DNA of 64,000 nt from Streptomyces spongiicola (GTDB taxonomy: Bacteria > Actinomycetota > Actinomycetes > Streptomycetales > Streptomycetaceae), in the NCBI RefSeq assembly GCF_003122365.1, contig NZ_CP029254.1, positions 5,706,001 through 5,770,000 of the forward strand, given 5' to 3'. The translations under genes were made by a program, and so were the position numbers. Position 1 is the stretch's first letter. Each line of letters begins with the position of its first letter. A model generated the notes under the pieces. It was given only the letters and a program-made list of their open reading frames with translations, had not been told where the DNA came from and made no database searches. Positions 8,243-16,668 of this stretch are shown here, piece after piece.

Positions 8243-9295
8243 CTAGACGGAGGTGCTGGAGCCAGCGGCCTTGGCGTCGGTGCGTCGGCAGCCGTAGCCC
8301 AGGAGGCTGGGCGGCTCCGGCGTGCTCGGGACGGCGGCGATGTCGGAGCAAGTGAACGTGTAGGTGAAGGCAGGGCTGGGGCTGGTGCCGAGCCACGCGC
8401 GGTCCTGCTTCTCCGGCACGATCCCCAGGCCCGGGGCGGTCACCGCGTCGTGCTGGGTGTGGGTGTGGGAGAAGATCACGAGTGCGCCCGAGGTGGTCTT
8501 CAGCGCGTACGCGTCGGCGAACTGCGGGTCGGCGGCGGCGAAGCGGGTGGTGCCGCGCGGGCCGAACTTCCGGGTCGTCTCGTCGTGGACCTTGATCTGC
8601 CGCTGGGAGGCTGTCGACGGGTTGAAGACCTTCTTCCCGGTCGTCTCGCCTCCGGTGGCGAAGTTGTCGGTCACGGCGGAGCGGAGCACGCCGACCGGCG
8701 CGGCCAGGGATTGCGAGGCGGCGTCGACCGCGGTGGCGTACCCGTCGTTGTCGAGCACGATCTGCGGGAGCTGCTTCGGATCGTCTATGTCGACGGTGGC
8801 GACCATCTCCCACTGCTGCTTGGACTTCGTGCTCTCCGCCAGGATCAGGACGCGGGCGTACTGCTGCTGGCTGCCGGCCCGGGTGACGGCGGCGAACCAC
8901 CGCTGCTGTCCGTCCTTCAGGCGCGGGATGTAGAGGTCGGTGGCGGCCAGGTCGTACGACCACGGTCGGTACGGCTCACGATCGGCCTGGGGCAGGGCCT
9001 CGTCTTGCTTGATGTCGGCCAGCGACATCGCGTATCGGGGTCCGCCCTCGACGGTGTCGAGAAGAGCGCGGTCCTGGCTCTGGCGAGCGAGGTTGTTGGT
9101 CTTCGAGTAGTGGGTGAGAGCTTCGCGCGCCTGCGCCTGGGTGATCGAGGGGACCGGCGTCGGCTTCGGCGCAGTGCTGGCTGTGGGGGGCTGCTTGGAC
9201 TCGGTGGTGTCGCTGTCGTTGGTGCAGCCGGTCATGGCCAAGGAGGCAGCGACGGCACAGGCGATCAGCGGCAGGGCGTTGCGGGTGATGCGGAT
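8243..9295 (-). CDS. Secreted lipoprotein of the transfer operon
   Basis: About 350 residues with a lipoprotein signal: RITRNALPLIACAVAAS, then LAMTGC with the lipobox Cys near residue 24, then a Ser/Thr-rich stretch. The first ATG (9241) sits inside the lipobox and cannot be the real start. Upstream of the signal there is only a CTG at 9316 and an ATC at 9295; the ATC lies five bases after GGAG, so a rare ATC start is my best guess. The mature part has several Trp/Tyr-rich strands and a C-terminal Cys pair. It was probably exported and surface-bound, perhaps part of the mating machinery. Confidence 0.6.
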   Translation of the reverse strand: MRITRNALPLIACAVAASLAMTGCTNDSDTTESKQPPTASTAPKPTPVPSITQAQAREALTHYSKTNNLARQSQDRALLDTVEGGPRYAMSLADIKQDEALPQADREPYRPWSYDLAATDLYIPRLKDGQQRWFAAVTRAGSQQQYARVLILAESTKSKQQWEMVATVDIDDPKQLPQIVLDNDGYATAVDAASQSLAAPVGVLRSAVTDNFATGGETTGKKVFNPSTASQRQIKVHDETTRKFGPRGTTRFAAADPQFADAYALKTTSGALVIFSHTHTQHDAVTAPGLGIVPEKQDRAWLGTSPSPAFTYTFTCSDIAAVPSTPEPPSLLGYGCRRTDAKAAGSSTSV

Positions 9296-9445
9296 GGGGG
9301 CTCCAGTGGTGCTCAGGGCGGACAGGCCGACGCGTGCGGTGGACGTGGCTGCCGGTGTGGCGGGATGAGGGACGAGGCGCGGTCACCGACGCAGTGCCGA
9401 CCACGTCGGGTGCACCGGCCCGCAGCGCGGCGAGGTAGCCGGGCG

Positions 9446-10408
9446 TCAGCGTCTCTGCCGAGGCTGTGCTGACGGGAGGGCGGGCAGGCGCGGCGTACGG
9501 GGCGGGGCCGCTGCAGGCCGGCGTGCCGGTGGAGTGGTGTTCAGCGCCCGCATTCGGTCCTCGGCAACGTGCAAAACTTCCCCGAGGTTCCGGATCTCGG
9601 CCGCGGCGTCGGCGAGGTCGTACGACAAGTCGAAGCCGTCGTCCTGCTCGGCTTCCTTGGCCTTCTCCCCGGCGGCTTCGAAGAACTCGCCGAGCCGCTC
9701 CAGCAGGCCGTCGGTCGGATCCAGGATCTGGTGCAGCATGGCGGCTGCCTCCGCATGCGACTCGGTCCCGTTGAGCCGGTCGGTGAGAGCGAGGAGGGCG
9801 TCGCCGTAGACGTACGCGGAGGTGCGGCCCAGGCGGGGGGAGAGGTCCGGAGACTCCTGTGCGCGGGGCTGTGAGGCTGTGGACACGAGCGGGCCTTCCG
9901 TGGACGAACGAGGAACGGGCAGCAGCCCGAGCTGGGTGAGCCGCTGGTCGATGGCCTCGACCACGTGCTTGGCGCTTCCGCCGTCACGTGCTTCGGGCCG
10001 CTCAGGGGCACCAGGGCCGGTCGATGGGGTGGAGTCGTAGATCACCTCGAACACGGCGTGGTCATCGGGGTGTTGGCGGGTCACGATCCAGCCCTCGGGG
10101 TCCCCGGGTGGACGGTTGGAGGAGGGCTCCTGCGGCGGGCCGATGATCAGGTAGCTGCCGTCGGTGAGCGCGACGTGCACGATGTACGCGCTGAGTCCGA
10201 ACTCGATGTCGCACTCCAGCCCGCGCTGCCGAAGGGGCGTGGTGATGTGCGCGTGGCGACGCCACAGCTCCTGCCACCAGACGGTGTTCACGTTGCCGTG
10301 GTCAGGCAGTGGAGCGAGCGAAGCCGTGACAGGCGTACGGCGGGTGCCCAGGGAGTCCTTGCCGTCAGCGTCGCGAGGTATCAACTCGCCCGGGATGTTG
10401 GGATCCAT
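9446..10408 (-). CDS. Hypothetical protein downstream of VirB4-like ATPase
   Basis: A 320-residue protein from ATG 10408. The first 140 residues are mixed alpha/beta (WWQELWRRHAHI, then YIVHVALTDGSYLIIGPP). The C-terminal 120 residues are a long acidic helical region, then a basic Pro/Arg tail. It starts 7 bp after the VirB4-like gene. The context says conjugation accessory protein; I do not recognise the family. Confidence 0.55.
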   Translation of the reverse strand: MDPNIPGELIPRDADGKDSLGTRRTPVTASLAPLPDHGNVNTVWWQELWRRHAHITTPLRQRGLECDIEFGLSAYIVHVALTDGSYLIIGPPQEPSSNRPPGDPEGWIVTRQHPDDHAVFEVIYDSTPSTGPGAPERPEARDGGSAKHVVEAIDQRLTQLGLLPVPRSSTEGPLVSTASQPRAQESPDLSPRLGRTSAYVYGDALLALTDRLNGTESHAEAAAMLHQILDPTDGLLERLGEFFEAAGEKAKEAEQDDGFDLSYDLADAAAEIRNLGEVLHVAEDRMRALNTTPPARRPAAAPPRTPRLPALPSAQPRQRR

Positions 10409-10415
10409 GAGCCTC

Positions 10416-11930
10416 TCAATGCATGCGGGCGTCGGTGTCGAAGAGCGCCAGCTCGTGGCTGTGTAGGAGGTGCTGCACGATGAAAGATCGTCCGGCGACC
10501 TTCCACAGGCCACGCCCTCGGTTGAGGTGGGCAATGGCGTCCATCTCGACGGAGGTCAGGCCGAGCAGGGAGGCCGCGGCGTGGAGCTGGTCGGTCTCCT
10601 GGCGGTAGATGATGCGGGTGCTGCAGTCGGCGAGGAGGCCCTCGGCCAGGGCGCGGCCCTGGGATCCGGCGTCGCCGGCGGTGAGCAGGTCGCTGAGCCT
10701 ATGGATGACCATGAGGTTGGCGATGCCGAGGCCGCGGCTCAGCTTCCACTGGGCCTGCATGCGCTGCAGCAGGCCGGCGTGCCTCATCAGGCGCCACGCC
10801 TCGTCGTACACGATCCAGCGTCGGCCGCCGTTCGGGTCGGAGAGGGCGGACTCCATCCAGGCGGAGGCGCACGTCATCGCCAGGACCAGCGCCGTGTCGT
10901 CGCCCGAGCCGCCGAGTCGGGACAGGTCGATGGTGAGCATCGGTGCGCTGGGATCGAAAGCGACGGTGGAGGGGGCGTCGAACATGCCGGCCAAGTCGCC
11001 GTGGACCAGGCGGCGCATGGCGTGGGCCAGGTCACGGGCCGCGTCGCCGAGTTGCCCCGACACCATCCCGGCGGCCTCGTCGAGCGCGCCGGAGTTGTTG
11101 AGGGTGGCGGCGACGTCACCGAGGAGCGGGGTGGTCTTGGTGTCGGCGGCGCGGGTGACGACGGCGTCGAGGGCGATGTCCAGGGCCGTGTGCTCCATGG
11201 GCATCAGGTCCCGGCCCAGGACCGTACGGGCCAGGGAGCCGAGCAGGAGAAGGCGCCGTTTGCGGATCTCGCCGACCCAGTCGACCTCCGTGACGCCCGC
11301 CGGGCGCGGGGCCGCGTCCAGCGGGTTCAACCTGCCGGGCAGTTCGGGACCGAGAGCTACGGATCGGCCGCCGAGGGCTTCCGCCACTGGCGTCCACTCG
11401 CCCTTCGGGTCGCATGGAACGTAGACGCGGTACCCGAAGGCGACCGACCGCAACGCGAAGGACTTCGCCAGGGCGCTCTTGCCCTGGCCGATGACGCCGG
11501 CGAGCAGGATGTTGGGGTTGGTGAAGCCCTCGACCTTGCCGTACAGCGCGAAGGGGTCGAAGACGAACGACGCCTCGGCGTGCACATCGCGGCCGATGTA
11601 GATGCCCTCGGCGCCGAGGCCGCCCTCGGCGAGGAAGGGGTACGCGCCGGCGGCCACGGCGGTGGTCATGCGGTGTGCGGGAAGCTTGAGCCGGTTCTTG
11701 CGGGCGGAGGCAGGGCCGGGGCGTCCGCTCGGGGGGTAGAGGGCCGCGGGTGTCTCGTGCTCGGCGTTTGGGCTGTCTGCCGTGTGGGCGCTGGCTTCGG
11801 CGCGGGCCTTGGCGGTGGCCTCGGCGAGCTGGCGGCGGGCGGCCTTGCGGCTGGCCCGGTCGGTTCCGTGGGGAGTGAACAGCGGAGACGCGGAGGCGCG
11901 GCGGGCGCGGCGAGCGGGCCGGTGGCTCAT
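10416..11930 (-). CDS. VirB4/TraC-like conjugation ATPase
   Basis: A 504-residue cytoplasmic ATPase. Walker A is GVIGQGKSAL at residues 145-154 and Walker B is WIVYDEAW at 372-379, with LMVIHRLSDL about 30 residues later, the order seen in VirB4/TraC/TcpF. These enzymes power pilus assembly or substrate transfer in type IV secretion. The N-terminal part expected in full VirB4 (about 800 residues) is lacking; the SCO6880-like protein two genes upstream may supply it. The N-terminal 80 residues are basic and disordered. Confidence 0.8.
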   Translation of the reverse strand: MSHRPARRARRASASPLFTPHGTDRASRKAARRQLAEATAKARAEASAHTADSPNAEHETPAALYPPSGRPGPASARKNRLKLPAHRMTTAVAAGAYPFLAEGGLGAEGIYIGRDVHAEASFVFDPFALYGKVEGFTNPNILLAGVIGQGKSALAKSFALRSVAFGYRVYVPCDPKGEWTPVAEALGGRSVALGPELPGRLNPLDAAPRPAGVTEVDWVGEIRKRRLLLLGSLARTVLGRDLMPMEHTALDIALDAVVTRAADTKTTPLLGDVAATLNNSGALDEAAGMVSGQLGDAARDLAHAMRRLVHGDLAGMFDAPSTVAFDPSAPMLTIDLSRLGGSGDDTALVLAMTCASAWMESALSDPNGGRRWIVYDEAWRLMRHAGLLQRMQAQWKLSRGLGIANLMVIHRLSDLLTAGDAGSQGRALAEGLLADCSTRIIYRQETDQLHAAASLLGLTSVEMDAIAHLNRGRGLWKVAGRSFIVQHLLHSHELALFDTDARMH

Positions 11931-11955
11931 CGGGGGCCCTCGATTCTGCGGGTGC

Positions 11956-12420
11956 TCATTGCACGCAGGCCGTGGTGTGCGTACGGAGGTCGGTGGGGGT
12001 GGTCTTGCGCCGGATGATGTGTCCGGCGGTGAGGTGGCGTTGGCAGATGGTCAGCACGGGCGGCCCCTCGGGCAGTCGTTCCGGATGGCACGCGCTCGCC
12101 TCGGCGCCTTCTGCCGCTGCGTTGATGGGCAGCAGGTGGAAGGCCGAGTGGATCTCGGTGGTGGCCTGCCACATGCGGGTGTGCGCGGTTGCGAGGTGGC
12201 GGCCGGCGGCGGGGTGCGGTGGCCGTGTGGACTCGGCGAGCCGGTCGAGGAGCTGGTGCAGGGCGGTGAGGTGGGCGTGCAGCACGTCAAGGTGCAGGCG
12301 GTCCACCGGCGCGGGCGAGGTGGCGTCCTGCCGTGCCAGAGCACGGGTGTGGTGGCGGACTCCGGCGCTCGCGGCACGGAGGTAGGGGTGCGCGTCTTGT
12401 GGACGCGTGGGAGGGGTCAA
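11956..12420 (-). CDS. DUF6238-like protein
   Basis: A 154-residue helical protein rich in His: PYLRAASAGVRHHTRALAR, then PVDRLHLDVLHAHLTALHQLLDRL. This matches my memory of the Streptomyces DUF6238 family found beside SCO6880-type genes. TTG 12420 is chosen because AGGAAGGA precedes it and upstream sequence is low-complexity. Function unknown; it lies between the SCO6880-family and VirB4-like genes, so a role in the transfer complex is likely. Confidence 0.65.
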   Translation of the reverse strand: MTPPTRPQDAHPYLRAASAGVRHHTRALARQDATSPAPVDRLHLDVLHAHLTALHQLLDRLAESTRPPHPAAGRHLATAHTRMWQATTEIHSAFHLLPINAAAEGAEASACHPERLPEGPPVLTICQRHLTAGHIIRRKTTPTDLRTHTTACVQ

Positions 12421-12553
12421 AGGTGGTGGTCCTTCCTGCCGAAAGGCAGGGGCGGCAGGCAGCGGTTGCTCTGCCGCGGTGTGATCGAGAAGGGACGGTT
12501 CAGGATTCTGACCATCGGGCACCGCTCGCTGCTGGCGAGAAAGTGGGGCCAGG

Positions 12554-14026
12554 TCACAGGGCTGTGCGGGCGAGCGGCAGCGCGGTGAGGGTGAAGGCGT
12601 CGGGCTGCTGGTAATTGAGCCGTCGCAGGTCAACGCCCGAGGTGACGGCGCTGGTCTCGATCTGCGCGCAGGCCGCGTCGAGGAGGGCGTCGGTCTCGGC
12701 CGTGACGGTGACCAGGCCGGTCAGGGCCACGTCTGCGTGCCCGGCGATGAGCTGGCGCTCTCGCATCTTGACGTCGGCGTACTCGACGGAGTCTTCCTCG
12801 CTGTCGACCTGCCCCCGGCGGGCTCGCTCGTTCGCGTCGGCGATGATCGCGGCCTTTTTCCGCTGGACGTCCCGCAGCGCAGACTCGAGCCCCTGGGGCG
12901 CGTATATAAGGGACAGGCTGCGCCGCACTCCGGCCGTGAACATGATCCCGTGCAGGAAGCCCGCGCCCATTTCGGTCCTCGGCCAGTTCTCCACCCAGTA
13001 CGTGGCGTGGCGGGCGGAGTCGGTGGCCAGCCGGTCGTACTCCTCGACCTGGACGACGGGCCCGGCGGCTGCGGGGTCCGCCTCGGCGCGGCCGGTCTCG
13101 GACCACTGCTGGAGCGCGGCGAGGGCCTTGGGGTCGTAGGCGGTGCGGATGACGGCGGCGATCTCCCGCGCGGTCAGCCAGCCGGTGACCATGAGTCCGG
13201 CGTTCCGGGCGGCCTGGGCGATGGACGCGGTGGTCTGCTCCATGACGGTGAACGCGCCCGGCAGCCCGCCGCCGGCCTGGCTGATCAGGCGCTTGGCGGC
13301 CTTCAGGTCGAGGGAGATGGCGAGGTAGGTCTCGTGCGGGGCGGCGGCGGGGCCGGCCGAGGCGACGAGTTCGGAGTAGATCTGTCCGGCGACCGGGGTC
13401 TGGGGCTGCCCGTTCTGGGTCCAGTGGCGGGTGAGGGTGTCGCCGCTGTCGGGGACGGTGCGCTCCAGGACCTGCACGGTGGCGATGTGCCCGCTCCGCG
13501 CGATGCCCGCCAGGGCCCGTCCCCAGCTGGCCACGTTGTGGTTCTGGGTGGCGGGGTCGAGGAGGGCGAAGGCACGGCTGCTGACGCGGGCGATGGCGGT
13601 CAGGGTCTGCCGGTGCGGGTCGTGCACGGCCGCGGCGCCGTTGGCCGAGTCGCCCGGGGTGACCACCTTGAGGGAGGCGGCGGTGCCGGGCAGATGAAGG
13701 ACGCCTTCCTGCCGCGGCCGGGTGACGGGCCGGGCGAGCCAGAGCGTCTGGCCGGAACGCCGGCGCTGGGCGAAGCGCGTGACGATCGGTGCCCAGTCGA
13801 CCAGGGAGCGGCCGTGCCGTCGGATCGCGACGAGAGCACCCGACGCGGCCCATAGCGGGGTCAGGACGACGGCGCCGAGCAGCCCGGTGGAGAGCACCGT
13901 CATCAACAGCAGTGCGAGCGTGCACGACACGAGGACGAGTTGAGGGAGGGAGAGGCCGAGGAGGATGCCGCGACGGGACCGGTGCGGGAATTTCACCGTG
14001 ACCGGGGCGACGGAAAGGTCAGTCAT
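12554..14026 (-). CDS. SCO6880-family type IV secretion-like membrane protein
   Basis: A 490-residue protein. Residues about 20-75 hold two membrane segments (GILLGLSLPQLVLVSCTLALL, then LLGAVVLTPLWAASGALVAI), as in PrgI/VirB3-type proteins. The rest resembles the N-terminal non-ATPase half of VirB4: TYLAISLDLKAAKRLI, then a Tyr/Trp-rich stretch. It is known as a conserved partner of the VirB4-like ATPase in actinobacterial transfer clusters. It sits in the membrane facing the cytoplasm. Start ATG 14026. Confidence 0.75.
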   Translation of the reverse strand: MTDLSVAPVTVKFPHRSRRGILLGLSLPQLVLVSCTLALLLMTVLSTGLLGAVVLTPLWAASGALVAIRRHGRSLVDWAPIVTRFAQRRRSGQTLWLARPVTRPRQEGVLHLPGTAASLKVVTPGDSANGAAAVHDPHRQTLTAIARVSSRAFALLDPATQNHNVASWGRALAGIARSGHIATVQVLERTVPDSGDTLTRHWTQNGQPQTPVAGQIYSELVASAGPAAAPHETYLAISLDLKAAKRLISQAGGGLPGAFTVMEQTTASIAQAARNAGLMVTGWLTAREIAAVIRTAYDPKALAALQQWSETGRAEADPAAAGPVVQVEEYDRLATDSARHATYWVENWPRTEMGAGFLHGIMFTAGVRRSLSLIYAPQGLESALRDVQRKKAAIIADANERARRGQVDSEEDSVEYADVKMRERQLIAGHADVALTGLVTVTAETDALLDAACAQIETSAVTSGVDLRRLNYQQPDAFTLTALPLARTAL

Positions 14027-14107
14027 GGGGCGGGTCCTGGAGGCGCGGGTGGGGACCCGGGAGCGGGGCGCGAACGTACGTCCCGCCCCCGGGAAGCGGG
14101 CAGAGGA

Positions 14108-15484
14108 TCAGAGGCCGGACGGGGGCGGGAGCTGGCCAGCCGTTCCGCTGGTCGTGGAGTCCTGTGAGCCGGAGGTGGGTGGTGCGCCCTGGGGCGGCGG
14201 GGTCGGGGTGGGGGGAGCGGACTGCCATCCGCCGCCCTGCCCGGACGCAGCGCTCGGTCCGGACTCACCCGGGCCAGGAGTGCCGCCCACCTGGCTGCTG
14301 GTGTCGTCGGAGACGTTCGTCGGCGGGGGCTGGACGGCCTTTTCCAGGCCGGACTTGAGGGCATCGCCACCGGGCGAGACGCCCGTACCGCCGCCTTGCG
14401 CGTCTTCCGTGCCACCGCCTCCACCGGTCGGGTGGGAGGCGATGTCGCCGGGGAGGCCGCCTCCGCCTGCGGCGTCGGGGCCTTGGGGAGCGGCGCTCGC
14501 TCCGGCTGCCGCGCCGCCGGTTCCGGCGGTGGCGGCTGCCGCCGCGGCCTTGCGGGTGGCGTTCTCGGCGTGTGCCTTGGCGACTTGGGCTCCGGCGCCG
14601 CCGGCGCGGTGGATGGACTCGCCGTCGGTTCCGTCGGCAGCCCAGTGCACGAATTTGAACACCGCGTACGGGCACAGCAGCACCAGGACCATGATCACGA
14701 TGCCGGACATGACGTCGGCGAGAGCGCCGATGCCGTCCTTGGCCTCGGTCTTGCCCATGGCGGCGATGCCGAGCACGAAGATCACGGTCATCAGGAGCTT
14801 GGAGACGACGAGGGTGGCGGTGGCTTCGATCCAGCCCTTGCGCCAGCGGCGTGCGACCTCCCAGCCGCCGCCGGCGCTGGCGAAGATCGCCAGGGTGACC
14901 ATGACGAGGATGCCGACCTTGCGGACCATCATCACGCACCAGTAGAGGAAGGCGCCGATGGCGGCGCCGAGACCGGCGACGACCGGGACGAGCCAGCCCA
15001 GTCCGGCCAGGGCGCCGATCTGGCTGACCTTGACGATGCGGCGTACGGCCGACTCGATGTCCAGGCTCGCGGCCTTGAACAGGCCGTCGGAGATCGCGTC
15101 GACCACTTCGACGGCGACCGTGGTGAAGGCGATGGCGCAGAAGGCGAACAGGACGCCCGACATCGTGCCGGTGAATGCCTGGGTGAGGGCTTGGCCGTCG
15201 CGTCTGATGGCGGCCCGGACGAGCTGTGCGCAGAACGTCGCGACCAGCAGGACCAGGCCCAGCGGCAGCAGCATCTCGTAGTTGTCGCGGAACCAGCCGG
15301 CGTTCAGGTCGACCTTGGTGGTGGTGTTGACGGCCTTGGCCGCCAGGTCGGCAGCAGCGGCGGCCAGTTCACCTGCCGACTTCGCCATCCAGTCGCCGAT
15401 GGCCTTGCCGGGATCCGATGCGAAGTCGACCGCGTCGCCGACGGCGCACAGCTTGTCTGCCAGGGGGAAATCGCAGAAACCCAC
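14108..15484 (-). CDS. VirB6/TrbL-like polytopic membrane protein
   Basis: A 458-residue protein with about six hydrophobic segments between residues 70 and 290, for example MLLPLGLVLLVATFCAQLV and ILVMVTLAIFASAG. A Gly/Pro/Ser-rich cytoplasmic tail of about 150 residues follows. Topology and position in the operon match VirB6/TrbL, the inner-membrane channel part of type IV secretion. The conserved Trp/Arg-rich loop EVARRWRKGWIEATATLVVSKLL supports TrbL-like folding. Confidence 0.7.
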   Translation of the reverse strand: MGFCDFPLADKLCAVGDAVDFASDPGKAIGDWMAKSAGELAAAAADLAAKAVNTTTKVDLNAGWFRDNYEMLLPLGLVLLVATFCAQLVRAAIRRDGQALTQAFTGTMSGVLFAFCAIAFTTVAVEVVDAISDGLFKAASLDIESAVRRIVKVSQIGALAGLGWLVPVVAGLGAAIGAFLYWCVMMVRKVGILVMVTLAIFASAGGGWEVARRWRKGWIEATATLVVSKLLMTVIFVLGIAAMGKTEAKDGIGALADVMSGIVIMVLVLLCPYAVFKFVHWAADGTDGESIHRAGGAGAQVAKAHAENATRKAAAAAATAGTGGAAAGASAAPQGPDAAGGGGLPGDIASHPTGGGGGTEDAQGGGTGVSPGGDALKSGLEKAVQPPPTNVSDDTSSQVGGTPGPGESGPSAASGQGGGWQSAPPTPTPPPQGAPPTSGSQDSTTSGTAGQLPPPSGL

Positions 15485-15520
15485 GGGAGGTTGCCGCTCC
15501 TCTCTTGTGTCAGGCGCGGG

Positions 15521-16213
15521 TCACTGCGTGACGCTCGGAGCGATGGCGGCCAGGGCGCAGTCGTGGTTGGGCCGGCACTGCACGGCCAGGGTCACGGCGC
15601 GTTCTTCGGCTCCGCCGCCGCCCTTCTTCCAGGCGATCTGCTGCTTGCCGTTGACGGTGACGACGTAGATGTACGCCTTGGTGATCGCGGAGGGATCCTC
15701 GGCGAGGGCCTGCTTGAACGCGCCGGGGTAGTGGCCTTCGGTGACGCTGGCGGTGGCGTGCTGGTCCTGGTCGGCCATCCGCGACCAGAGGACCGGATCC
15801 GGGACTTGGCCGGAGACGGACGCCCAGTCGGCGTACTTGATCTCCTTGGTCATCCAGGCGTGCATGCCGGCGAGCTGCTGGTCGCGGCTGGTGTTGCGGG
15901 TGTCGTAGGACCACAGCATCTGAGCCACGGCCTTGGCGTAGGCGACCGGTTCGGCGATCTGCGGGGGCTTGGGCACCGATCCCGATCCGGCAGTCGGCTT
16001 CGGGGCGGCTTCGGAGGAGGACGGGCTGCTCGCCGTCGGCGCGGGGGCGGCGTGGTCCGGACCCTCGTGGCCGCTGCCGTTCCCGCTGAGCCACGCGACG
16101 GTGGCGGCTGTGGCGAGCAGGACGGTGACGACCAGAGCGACGATCGCGATCCGCTTGCTGGCCGACCAGCCGATGCCGTACGAGGACAGGGAGAGCGAGG
16201 GGAATCGTTTCAT
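15521..16213 (-). CDS. VirB8-like single-pass transfer protein
   Basis: A 230-residue protein: short cytoplasmic N-terminus, one membrane helix at residues 20-44 (IAIVALVVTVLLATAATVAWL), a Ser/Pro/Ala linker, and an extracytoplasmic alpha/beta domain of about 140 residues. This is the layout of VirB8/TcpC-type NTF2-fold proteins of Gram-positive conjugation systems. It overlaps the DUF6112 gene by 1 bp. Assignment rests on topology and neighbours, not on a motif. Confidence 0.6.
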   Translation of the reverse strand: MKRFPSLSLSSYGIGWSASKRIAIVALVVTVLLATAATVAWLSGNGSGHEGPDHAAPAPTASSPSSSEAAPKPTAGSGSVPKPPQIAEPVAYAKAVAQMLWSYDTRNTSRDQQLAGMHAWMTKEIKYADWASVSGQVPDPVLWSRMADQDQHATASVTEGHYPGAFKQALAEDPSAITKAYIYVVTVNGKQQIAWKKGGGGAEERAVTLAVQCRPNHDCALAAIAPSVTQ

Positions 16214-16527
16214 CAGTGGACCTGCGAGCCGAGGGCCGAGAAGAACGCGACGATTCCGTTCGCGGCGCCCAGGCCGAGAGCGGCGCCCGCGGCGACGACG
16301 GCGCCCTTCTTGCCGTTGGCCTCGGCCTGGTGGCCACCGGTGTGGTGGCCCCAGGCCCACACGCCGAGGGAGACGGCGAGAGCACCGACGACGGCGATGA
16401 TCCCGAACATGTTGATCGAGTTGACGACGTTCTTCAGCACGGCGAGGCCGGGCAGGCCGCCGCCCGCGGGGGTGATGCCGGGATCGAAGGCGAGCTGGAT
16501 GACGCGGTCTGCGAGAGGGAGGGGCAT
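16213..16527 (-). CDS. DUF6112-like small membrane protein
   Basis: A 104-residue protein with two hydrophobic helices, GIIAVVGALAVSLGVWAWG (about 42-60) and AVVAAGAALGLGAANGIVAFF (about 76-96), separated by a His/Gly/Lys loop. I recall this pattern as DUF6112 in Streptomyces transfer clusters. Size and topology resemble VirB2/TrbC pilin-like proteins, so it may form the channel or pilus subunit; this is inference. Confidence 0.65.
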   Translation of the reverse strand: MPLPLADRVIQLAFDPGITPAGGGLPGLAVLKNVVNSINMFGIIAVVGALAVSLGVWAWGHHTGGHQAEANGKKGAVVAAGAALGLGAANGIVAFFSALGSQVH

Positions 16528-16635
16528 AGGTGTGGCGAGGCTCCTTGCGAACGCAGGCCAGGCGAGGGGCCGGCGGGAAAGGGGGAAGCGGAGGGGGAGG
16601 CGCGCTCGGAGCGCGGGAAGTGGCCGCGTCGGCGG

Positions 16636-16661
16636 CCCGCCCGGAGCGGTGTCCGGGCGGG
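16636..16661 (-). terminator. Hairpin downstream of NlpC/P60 gene
   Basis: A perfect 9-bp stem CCCGCCCGG/CCGGGCGGG with an 8-base loop lies just beyond the stop of the NlpC/P60 gene and 109 bp before the DUF6112 start. There is no U-tract. It may lower read-through between the hydrolase and the rest of the operon. Confidence 0.5.
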
Positions 16662-16668
16662 AGCGGCG

